From: Corynebacterium glaucum
GTDB taxonomy: Bacteria > Actinomycetota > Actinomycetes > Mycobacteriales > Mycobacteriaceae
Direction: 5' to 3'
Length of the DNA stretch: 64,000 nucleotides
NCBI RefSeq assembly: GCF_002287505.1
Contig: NZ_CP019688.1
Location: 682,001-746,000 of the forward strand
Shown here: piece by piece, positions 57,843 to 64,000 of the stretch
Position numbering within the stretch: position 1 is the stretch's first letter
Layout of the letters: every line of letters begins with the position of its first letter
Position numbers and translations under genes: made by a program
The notes under the pieces: generated by a model
The model's database searches: none
What the model was told of the DNA's origin: nothing
Seen by the model: only the letters and a program-made list of their open reading frames with translations

Positions 57843-60170
57843 ATGAGCAATCAGACCGATCTGACGCTGGGGCTGAACCCGCAGCAGCAGGCCGCCGTAG
57901 TGCACGAAGGTGGCCCGCTGCTCATCGTCGCGGGTGCGGGCTCGGGCAAAACTGCGGTGCTCACCCGCCGCATTGCGCACTTGCTGCAAGACAGGGGAGT
58001 GGCACCCTGGCAGATTCTCGCGATCACGTTTACCAATAAGGCCGCGGCTGAGATGCGCGAGCGCGTTGCGGCGTTAGTCGGGCAAACAGCTGAGCGCATG
58101 TGGGTGGCAACGTTCCACTCGGTGTGCGTGCGCATCTTGCGCCAGCAGGCCCAGCTCGTGCCGGGGTTGAACACCAACTTCACTATCTACGACGCGGATG
58201 ATTCTCGCCGCTTGCTCGGCATGATCGCGAAGGACTTTAACCTCGATCTGAAGAAGTTCACGCCCCGCACGCTCGCCAACGCGATCTCAAACCTCAAGAA
58301 CGAGCTCATCGGCCCTGAGCAGGCGCTCCCAGAGGCGGAGCGGACCCACAACCCGTTCGAGACCACGGTGGCGAAGGTCTATGCGGAATATCAACGCCGG
58401 TTGCGTCAGTCCAACGCTCTCGACTTTGACGACCTCATTGGTGAGGTGGTGCGCATTTTCAAGATGCACCCGCAGGTCACCGACTACTACCGTCGCCGCT
58501 TCCGCCATGTGCTGGTGGACGAGTATCAGGACACGAACCATGCCCAGTACGAGCTGATTCACACCCTGGTAGGCGATGGGCCAGACGCGCCAGAGCTCGC
58601 CGTCGTGGGCGACTCCGACCAGTCCATTTATGCGTTCCGTGGCGCGACCATCCGCAATATCGAGGAGTTTGAGCGCGACTACCCAAATGCCACCACGATC
58701 GTGCTGGAGCAGAACTACCGTTCGACGCAGAACATCCTCAGTGCTGCGAATTCGGTGATTGCCCAAAACGTTGACCGTCGCCCGAAGAAGCTCTGGACGG
58801 ATCACGGGTCGGGCGAGAAGATTGTGGGCTACGTCGCCGACAATGAGCACGATGAGGCACGCTTCATCGCCGCCGAGATCGACGCACTGACCGACCAGGG
58901 CGTGCGGTACTCCGATATCGCGATCATGTACCGCACCAACAACGCCTCTCGTGCGATGGAGGACATCTTCATCCGTTCCGGCATCCCGTACAAGGTCGTT
59001 GGCGGCACCCGCTTCTACGAACGGCGAGAGATCCGCGATATCGTTGCGTACCTCAAGGTGCTAGATAATCCGGATGACACGGTGAGTCTGCGGCGCATCG
59101 TCAACGTGCCCAAGCGCGCCATCGGAGACAAAGCCCAGGCGATGGTTGCACTCCACGCCGACAATCACGGTCAGAGCTTTGGCCGCTCGCTTATCGACGC
59201 TTCGTTGGGCAACGTCGACATGCTCAACTCCCGCTCAACCAACGCCATCTCCGGGTTCGTGCAAATGATGGAGGGTATCCGTGAGGAAATGCCGCAGATG
59301 GTCAACGAGGTCACCGGCATGCCGGACCTCGGCCAGCTGGTAGCGCGAATTCTAGATGCCACCGGGTACAAATCGGAGCTCGAGGCATCGAACGATCCTC
59401 AAGATGCTGCGCGTCTCGACAACCTCAACGAGCTTGTTTCCGTCGCGCGCGAATTCTCCTCGGAGGCGGCCAACCAGCTCGCATACATGACGCAGGAAGA
59501 CCTTGACGCAGCAATGGAAGAGGGGGAACCCGCCCCAGGATCACTTCAGGCCTTCTTAGAGAAGGTTTCGCTAGTCGCTGACGCGGATCAGCTGCCGGAC
59601 AATGATCAGGGTGTGGTCACGATGATGACGCTGCACACCGCAAAGGGCCTGGAGTTTCCGGTGGTGTTTGTTACAGGCTGGGAAGACGGGCAGTTTCCCC
59701 ACCTGCGCTCGCTCGGCGATCCGGAGGAACTTGCCGAGGAGCGCCGTTTGGCATATGTGGGCATCACCCGCGCCCGCGAGCGGCTGTACCTCACGCGCGC
59801 GATCCTGCGCGCTTCGTGGGGCGCTCCGGTAACTAATCCCGCCAGTCGCTTCCTCGCTGAGGTCCCGGAGGACCTCGTCGACTGGCGGAGGGTGGCACCT
59901 GAGCCGGAGTTCAACTCGAGCGCGTGGGGCACACCTGCTTCCGTTCCCGCACGGGCGAAACGTACACGGCGCGGTATTGCGGGCGATATGAAAGTGAATA
60001 AGAACCTCGAACTGGCCGTTGGTGATCGCGTCAACCACGCGAAGTACGGCCTCGGCACGGTGCTCACCGTAGAAGGTACCGGTGTGCGTGAGACGGTAAC
60101 GGTGGACTTCGGTTCTTCTGGCACGGTCCGTCTCATGCTGATCGGTGGCGTGCCAATGGAGAAGCTTTAG
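57843..60170 (+). CDS. pcrA: ATP-dependent DNA helicase PcrA/UvrD
   Basis: 775 residues. SF1A motifs: Walker A in IVAGAGSGKTAVLTRRIA, DEYQDT in VLVDEYQDTNHAQYE, QSIYAFRGA, MTLHTAKGLEFPVVFV and the VGITRARERLYL motif. The C-terminus VGDRVNHAKYGLGTVLTVEG is the Tudor-like module that contacts RNA polymerase. It acts in nucleotide excision repair and replication-transcription conflict. Its stop overlaps the end of the convergent M23 gene by 4 bases. It carries one GCTTATCGACG copy. Confidence 0.95.
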   Translation: MSNQTDLTLGLNPQQQAAVVHEGGPLLIVAGAGSGKTAVLTRRIAHLLQDRGVAPWQILAITFTNKAAAEMRERVAALVGQTAERMWVATFHSVCVRILRQQAQLVPGLNTNFTIYDADDSRRLLGMIAKDFNLDLKKFTPRTLANAISNLKNELIGPEQALPEAERTHNPFETTVAKVYAEYQRRLRQSNALDFDDLIGEVVRIFKMHPQVTDYYRRRFRHVLVDEYQDTNHAQYELIHTLVGDGPDAPELAVVGDSDQSIYAFRGATIRNIEEFERDYPNATTIVLEQNYRSTQNILSAANSVIAQNVDRRPKKLWTDHGSGEKIVGYVADNEHDEARFIAAEIDALTDQGVRYSDIAIMYRTNNASRAMEDIFIRSGIPYKVVGGTRFYERREIRDIVAYLKVLDNPDDTVSLRRIVNVPKRAIGDKAQAMVALHADNHGQSFGRSLIDASLGNVDMLNSRSTNAISGFVQMMEGIREEMPQMVNEVTGMPDLGQLVARILDATGYKSELEASNDPQDAARLDNLNELVSVAREFSSEAANQLAYMTQEDLDAAMEEGEPAPGSLQAFLEKVSLVADADQLPDNDQGVVTMMTLHTAKGLEFPVVFVTGWEDGQFPHLRSLGDPEELAEERRLAYVGITRARERLYLTRAILRASWGAPVTNPASRFLAEVPEDLVDWRRVAPEPEFNSSAWGTPASVPARAKRTRRGIAGDMKVNKNLELAVGDRVNHAKYGLGTVLTVEGTGVRETVTVDFGSSGTVRLMLIGGVPMEKL

Positions 60171-60862
60171 CTCGGAATCGAGATGCCTCGGGCGTTGAAC
60201 CACGCCACTGGATCAGCCTGGGTGACTCCATCCGGCTTGATTTCGAAGTGCAGGTGCGGGCCGGTGGACTGGCCTTCGTTGCCGATCTTGGCGATCTGCT
60301 CGCCGGCGGAGACACGCTGGCCGACGCTGACGTTGTAGTCGCGCATGTGGCCGTAGACGGAGACCTCGCCGTCATCGTGTCGAATGACGACCCAGTTGCC
60401 GAAGCCCTGGGCGGGACCCGCGTTAATGACGGTTCCGTCCATCACAGCGTAGATCGGGGTGCCAATCGAATTCGCGATGTCGATGCCGTTGTGCAGCGTT
60501 CCCCAACGCGAGCCGAAGCCAGAGGTAAATGTGCCCTCAGTGGGTGTGACAACTTTGCGGCCGTCAGAAGTGCTGCCCTCCTGGGAGGAAACCCAGTTTT
60601 CGGGCAACTCAGGTGCGAATGCCTCTGCTACCTCATCACCCAGTGAACGAGGGTCGTACACTACCGAATATCCGGCGTAGCTCAGGGTGGCACCGGAAGT
60701 CACGATCGTGTTTGCTGCGTCGGCCAGGGCCTTGAGCGTTTGCTGGCCGTTGTCGGTGGGAACTCCGTTGACGTGGAGGGTGACAGCACCAGCGTGCGGG
60801 GCGGCTGCGGCAGTTAGTACTAGCACCGCTGCGAGAGCGGTGGAAAGCAGACGACAGTTCAT
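60167..60862 (-). CDS. Secreted M23 family metallopeptidase
   Basis: 231 residues. A signal peptide (RLLSTALAAVLVLTAAAAPH, cleavage after AGA) precedes a linker and the C-terminal LytM domain: TSGFGSRWGTLHNGIDIANS with the zinc His and Asp, and TGPHLHFEIKPDG with H-x-H. It cuts peptidoglycan crossbridges. It is a paralogue of the next gene, similar over the last 120 residues. Upstream GTTAC-type repeats could bind MtrA. Confidence 0.9.
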   Translation of the reverse strand: MNCRLLSTALAAVLVLTAAAAPHAGAVTLHVNGVPTDNGQQTLKALADAANTIVTSGATLSYAGYSVVYDPRSLGDEVAEAFAPELPENWVSSQEGSTSDGRKVVTPTEGTFTSGFGSRWGTLHNGIDIANSIGTPIYAVMDGTVINAGPAQGFGNWVVIRHDDGEVSVYGHMRDYNVSVGQRVSAGEQIAKIGNEGQSTGPHLHFEIKPDGVTQADPVAWFNARGISIPS

Positions 60863-60906
60863 GGTGGAGCGAAACCTTTACGTTCGGTGGGTGATACCGC
60901 CGTAGA

Positions 60907-60923
60907 ATGTAACGCCGTTACAT
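60907..60923. promoter_or_regulatory. Palindrome ATGTAAC-GCC-GTTACAT upstream of an M23 gene
   Basis: Perfect 7-base arms. Two more GTTAC words follow at about 61009 and 61021. The M23 gene starts at 60862 on the minus strand, so this sits about 45 bases upstream of its start. A response regulator such as MtrA is one candidate. Confidence 0.5.
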
Positions 60924-61070
60924 CCCTTTGACAATGCGTTGACGTGCATGTTTGTCGAAAGAGTGTTTCAAACGCCAAAGAAATGCGCAGGTCAACAAAA
61001 TGTTACTGGTGTGAAGATTGTTACGAATGTGATTATTGTTCGGGGGTAAAACCGGGGTTGCCCGAGCGCG

Positions 61071-61099
61071 AAAAACCCGCCACCTTGAGGGTGGCGGGT
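61071..61099 (-). terminator. Rho-independent terminator after the second M23 gene
   Basis: ACCCGCCACC (61075-61084) and GGTGGCGGGT (61090-61099) form a 10-base stem with loop TTGAG. In the minus direction the stem is followed by a T run (complement of 61071-61075). Confidence 0.85.
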
Positions 61100-61138
61100 G
61101 CGTTGCTCTGCGCTAGTTAAGGCGATTGCGCGCGAGGG

Positions 61139-61882
61139 TTAGAGGGAGATGCCTCGCTCGGCAAACCATGCGGCCGGATCCACGGGAGTGTTGCCGTCCG
61201 GGTGGATCTCAAAGTGGAGGTGGGTGCCGGTGGAGAAGCCCATGTTGCCCATTCCGGCGATCTTCTGGCCCGCGGTCACGCGCTGGCCGGCGACCACATC
61301 AAGGCTCTCCATGTGGCCGTAGATGGAGAGTGAGCCGTCATCGTGCTTGATGCGGATCCAGTTGCCGTAGCCCTGGGCCGGGCCGGAATCGATCACGGTG
61401 CCGTCCATGACTGCGAGGATCGGGGTGCCGTTCGCGTTGGCGATGTCGACGCCGGAGTGGAATGCGCCCCAGCGCGGGCCGAAGCCGGAAGTGAAAGCGC
61501 CTTCGGCCGGCTTGACCACGTTCGGCATGCGGGCCTGCAGGTCGGCTGCCGCGACCTCGGCGGAGTGCTCGACGGCCTTCACCAGCTGATTGGACAGGTC
61601 TTCGACCGGCTTGTACTCGGTGATCGTGAGGATCTGCGGGGCGGCCTCTTCGATCACGCCTTCAGCTGCGGTATCGACAACGTCGAGCAGCTCCTCAGAG
61701 TCAGCGGCGAGCTCAAAGTCGAGGTTGGCTTCCGCCGTCTTGTTGGTGGTCAGTTCGCCTGCGGCGGCACCGGAGAAACCTGCAGTCGAGACCGCGCCGG
61801 TGGTAACTGCCACCATGGCAACGCGGCCCTTGTTCGGGGACTGCTTGCGGTGCTTACCACCTTTACGAGACGAGTTGTACAT
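61139..61882 (-). CDS. M23 family metallopeptidase, second paralogue
   Basis: 247 residues. A long basic N-region (MYNSSRKGGKHRKQSPNKGR) precedes a hydrophobic segment of about 20 residues, giving a signal or anchor. A helical acidic region follows, then the LytM domain with TSGFGPRWGAFHSGVDIANA and TGTHLHFEIHPDG. It is peptidoglycan-active outside the membrane. The upstream 265 bases contain six GTTAC/GTAAC words. Confidence 0.9.
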   Translation of the reverse strand: MYNSSRKGGKHRKQSPNKGRVAMVAVTTGAVSTAGFSGAAAGELTTNKTAEANLDFELAADSEELLDVVDTAAEGVIEEAAPQILTITEYKPVEDLSNQLVKAVEHSAEVAAADLQARMPNVVKPAEGAFTSGFGPRWGAFHSGVDIANANGTPILAVMDGTVIDSGPAQGYGNWIRIKHDDGSLSIYGHMESLDVVAGQRVTAGQKIAGMGNMGFSTGTHLHFEIHPDGNTPVDPAAWFAERGISL

Positions 61883-61907
61883 ATACCCTCTTTGCGCAGA
61901 TCCTTAG

Positions 61908-62076
61908 GTTACGTTTAAACCGCTCGTGCTCATCCGTAACCATCTCGTTATCTTGACGTTGCTACTGTAACGAATCGGTTTCGGTGGAGCAACCCAGTTC
62001 GCGAACAAAGTACGTCGTTTTGTTCTGAATTTCCGTTACGTCGTTACTTGAGCCACTTTAGTCACACGCGTTACCG
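61908..62076. promoter_or_regulatory. Cluster of GTTAC/GTAAC words upstream of the second M23 gene
   Basis: GTTAC or GTAAC occurs at about 61909, 61937, 61967, 62035, 62042 and 62068, six times in 170 bases. The same word recurs upstream of the first M23 gene. M23 peptidase genes are known MtrA targets in C. glutamicum; the link here is inference. Confidence 0.4.
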
Positions 62077-62147
62077 TCGGTTGCCCCCATATGCGGACGA
62101 GTGTCCCTATCCAATCAGTGCCTTATGTAATGGCAAAGTAAGCGGGG

Positions 62148-63395
62148 ATGAGTAACACACAGAGCACGCGCCCTACCGCCTCCCGTCGCCGGAGGCCGGT
62201 AAAAGGGCTCGTGACCGGGCAACAACGGGAGAAGCCTGAACCGAAAGCGCCCGAAACTTGGGCGCAGCGTCTGAAGCAATACGTGCCGTCCGCAGTTGCG
62301 CCGCTCGCTGTGCTCGCCCTCGCTACCGGCGTTACCTGCTTCGCAGTGATCTTGCTCTCAGATTGGGGCATGAAATACCTGCCCGCCGCAATCGGGCAGT
62401 CCTGGCTCACGTTGCACGGCGTGCCGCTGCGCATCGACGGAGTCGAGTTGTCGCTCGTGCCGCTGCTACCCGCAGTGGGGATCGTTGCGCTTGTCGCCTC
62501 CCGCATCCGCGCCGCAACGAAGACTCGCGTCAGCGTGTTGGACCTCGGAGCCATCTTTGTCCTCGTGACGGTGACGTCGCTCGTGCTAAGTGTGGTCTCC
62601 CTGTTCATGGTCGCGGATGCGTCCCATGTCTTTGCGATTGCTCCGCCCCATCCAGCGGCCGCGATCCTCATGCCGCTCGGCCTGCACCTCGCCGGCTTTG
62701 CGCTCGGCATCAGTCCTGTCGTTTGGCGGGTCATCGCGAAACGCTCCGGAATCCCACCTGAAACTGTCATCACTGCTGGTGCCGCGCTACGCGTCATGCG
62801 GGATCTCGTGCTCGCCGCGGCCGTGGTGTACCTGGTATTGCTCGCACTGAACTACCGCCACATCGCTGAGGCGGTCGGTGCATATCCGAACCTCGGTTGG
62901 TCCGGGGGACTCGCGCTCACGCTGCTGTGCCTCGGCTACCTTCCGAACGCGGCCGTGGCAACGCTTGCAGTGCTCCTAGGCGGCACGTTCGAATACGCAG
63001 GAGCGACGGTAAGCCTTTTCGATGCCACCTCGGTAGCACTGCCGCCACTGCCAATCTTCGCGGCCGTGCCGGCCAGCGCGCCCGTCTGGGTGCCTGCACT
63101 CATGCTCATCCCGGTCGCAGTCGTCTTGCGGTTTGCTCTTACCAGGAGCTTTTCGCTTATCGACGTCGCCGCCACCGCCACTTGGGCGGCAGTCCTGGGC
63201 CTTGTGGTGGCAAGCTATGCAAGCGGCACTGCGGGTGCCTACGGTCATGTCGGCCCCAACCCGTGGGCGTTCGCGGTCTTGATGTTCCTCTGGACCGCGT
63301 TGCCCGGCTTGATCGCGTGGCTGGTTTCTCTCGTTCGGGCGCGTTCCGCTGGCGAAGACAGCGGCCAAGACAGCGGCAAAGACGGCCAGGTCTAA
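62148..63395 (+). CDS. DUF6350 (PerM-like) multi-pass membrane protein
   Basis: 415 residues with a basic, disordered first 40 residues and about ten hydrophobic segments (for example LAVLALATGVTCFAVILLSD and SGGLALTLLCLGYLPNAAVA). The pattern and its position before purN match the actinobacterial DUF6350 family, whose mycobacterial member PerM is linked to cell division. GTG-free start ATG 62148 with AGCGGGG upstream. One GCTTATCGACG copy is near its 3' end. PurN follows after 11 bases. Confidence 0.7.
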   Translation: MSNTQSTRPTASRRRRPVKGLVTGQQREKPEPKAPETWAQRLKQYVPSAVAPLAVLALATGVTCFAVILLSDWGMKYLPAAIGQSWLTLHGVPLRIDGVELSLVPLLPAVGIVALVASRIRAATKTRVSVLDLGAIFVLVTVTSLVLSVVSLFMVADASHVFAIAPPHPAAAILMPLGLHLAGFALGISPVVWRVIAKRSGIPPETVITAGAALRVMRDLVLAAAVVYLVLLALNYRHIAEAVGAYPNLGWSGGLALTLLCLGYLPNAAVATLAVLLGGTFEYAGATVSLFDATSVALPPLPIFAAVPASAPVWVPALMLIPVAVVLRFALTRSFSLIDVAATATWAAVLGLVVASYASGTAGAYGHVGPNPWAFAVLMFLWTALPGLIAWLVSLVRARSAGEDSGQDSGKDGQV

Positions 63396-63406
63396 ACTCG
63401 ACTGCT

Positions 63407-63976
63407 GTGACTACTTCGATCACCGTGCTGGTTTCTGGATCCGGCACGCTGTTGCAAGCGATTCTTGAGAACCAATCCGAGGCGTACCGCGTCGCACTCG
63501 TGGTCGCGGATAAACCGTGCCCGGCGCTCGAACGGGCCGAACGCGCCGGTGTGCCTACGCGCGTCGTTGCTTTGGGGGCAGACCGCGGCGCGTGGGACGA
63601 GAAACTCGCCCAGGCAGTCGCTGCTGGAAACCCGGACCTGGTGGTCTCCGCGGGGTTCATGCGGATCCTGGGGCAGGCGTTTCTGGACCGGTTCCAGGGC
63701 AAGACAGTGAACACGCATCCGTCGTTACTCCCGGCATTTCCCGGTGCGGACGCGGTCGGTGATGCGCTGGCTTATGGTGTAAAGGTCACTGGCTGCACCG
63801 TGCACTTCGTTGACGCGGGGGTAGATACGGGCGAGATCATTGCGCAACGTGCCATCCGCGTTGAAGACGGCGACACGAAGGACACACTTCACGAACGCAT
63901 CAAGCAGGCTGAGCGCGAGCAAATTGTTGGGTTGCTCGCCTCGGCACGATTGGACAATGGAAAGGTGACCTTTTAA
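63407..63976 (+). CDS. purN: Phosphoribosylglycinamide formyltransferase
   Basis: 189 residues. Motifs: ITVLVSGSGTLLQAILEN at the phosphate-binding loop, VVSAGFMRILGQAFLDRF, the catalytic N-T-H-P in VNTHPSLLPAFPGADAV, and VTGCTVHFVDAGVDTGEII with the catalytic Asp. It transfers formyl from 10-formyl-tetrahydrofolate in purine synthesis. GTG 63407 gives the natural start VTTSITVLVSG. The next gene starts immediately after its stop. Confidence 0.95.
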   Translation: MTTSITVLVSGSGTLLQAILENQSEAYRVALVVADKPCPALERAERAGVPTRVVALGADRGAWDEKLAQAVAAGNPDLVVSAGFMRILGQAFLDRFQGKTVNTHPSLLPAFPGADAVGDALAYGVKVTGCTVHFVDAGVDTGEIIAQRAIRVEDGDTKDTLHERIKQAEREQIVGLLASARLDNGKVTF

Positions 63977-64000
63977 ATGGGCATCGAGATCAAGCGCGCG
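63977..64000 (+). CDS. purH: Start of purH (partial, runs off the window)
   Basis: The ATG directly after the purN stop begins M-G-I-E-I-K-R-A, which agrees with the N-terminus of AICAR transformylase/IMP cyclohydrolase (usually continuing to a Ser-Val-Tyr-Asp-Lys-Thr block). The purN-purH order is standard. Only eight codons are visible. Confidence 0.65.

Overview
The window is high-GC actinobacterial chromosome, almost certainly a Corynebacterium. Supporting signs are a DUF485/MctC acetate-transport pair behind G-rich RamA-type stretches, a mycoredoxin, a MhuD-type heme-degrading enzyme, SepH, a 127-residue cold shock protein, GlxR-like sites, GTG starts, and an IS6-family element next to a remnant of a corynebacterial plasmid replicase. 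The species cannot be fixed from the sequence alone.

Layout. 1-17.2 kb is core: cspB, a lipoprotein glutaminyl cyclotransferase, DUF3027, a VOC/TetR pair, a class IV aminotransferase-like protein, a purine permease, TrmH, SepH, serC, gltA, an FKBP, an aldo/keto reductase, mctC, and two exported proteins. 17.2-19.3 kb holds a dead TetR remnant, an intact TetR and a double-GNAT protein. 19.3-38.97 kb is a genomic island ending at tRNA-Arg(CCT). Its left arm carries a frameshifted AlbA_2 gene, small unknown genes, an HTH/zinc-protein pair, a 471-residue unknown and a DUF4145 protein. Its middle (26.5-33.4 kb) is an IS6-bounded patchwork of plasmid DNA: truncated MobF relaxase, a TetR/SDR/MFS/oxidoreductase cassette and a replicase fragment. 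Its right arm carries an HTH regulator, two paralogous tyrosine-recombinase-like genes and a large DDE-transposase-like gene, with shared palindromes between them. 39.1-41.6 kb is core. 41.57-43.90 kb is a TetR/MFS cassette inserted in the 3' end of the mycoredoxin gene, with that end duplicated. 43.8-64 kb is core again: folA-thyA-cysQ, lhr, nei, a VapBC/FitAB-type pair, dedA, a glutamate-cysteine ligase homologue, pgi, mhuD, chorismate mutase, lysE, pcrA, two M23 peptidases, DUF6350, purN and the start of purH.

How genes work together. gltA, mctC, pgi and the GlxR/RamA-like sites fit carbon and acetate control. folA and thyA form a folate/dTMP operon. pcrA, lhr and nei are repair functions. 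The M23 pair and SepH serve envelope and division. The accessory parts carry efflux and mobility genes in several states of decay.

The most striking signal belongs to no gene. The exact 11-mer GCTTATCGACG occurs ten times in the core segments, in several reading frames and on both strands, against a chance expectation of roughly 0.03, and I found no copy in the island. It behaves like an uptake-type or other genome-wide signature word. The second candidate for novelty is the three-gene recombinase/transposase-like module beside tRNA-Arg. All assignments come from reading the sequence; no database search was possible.
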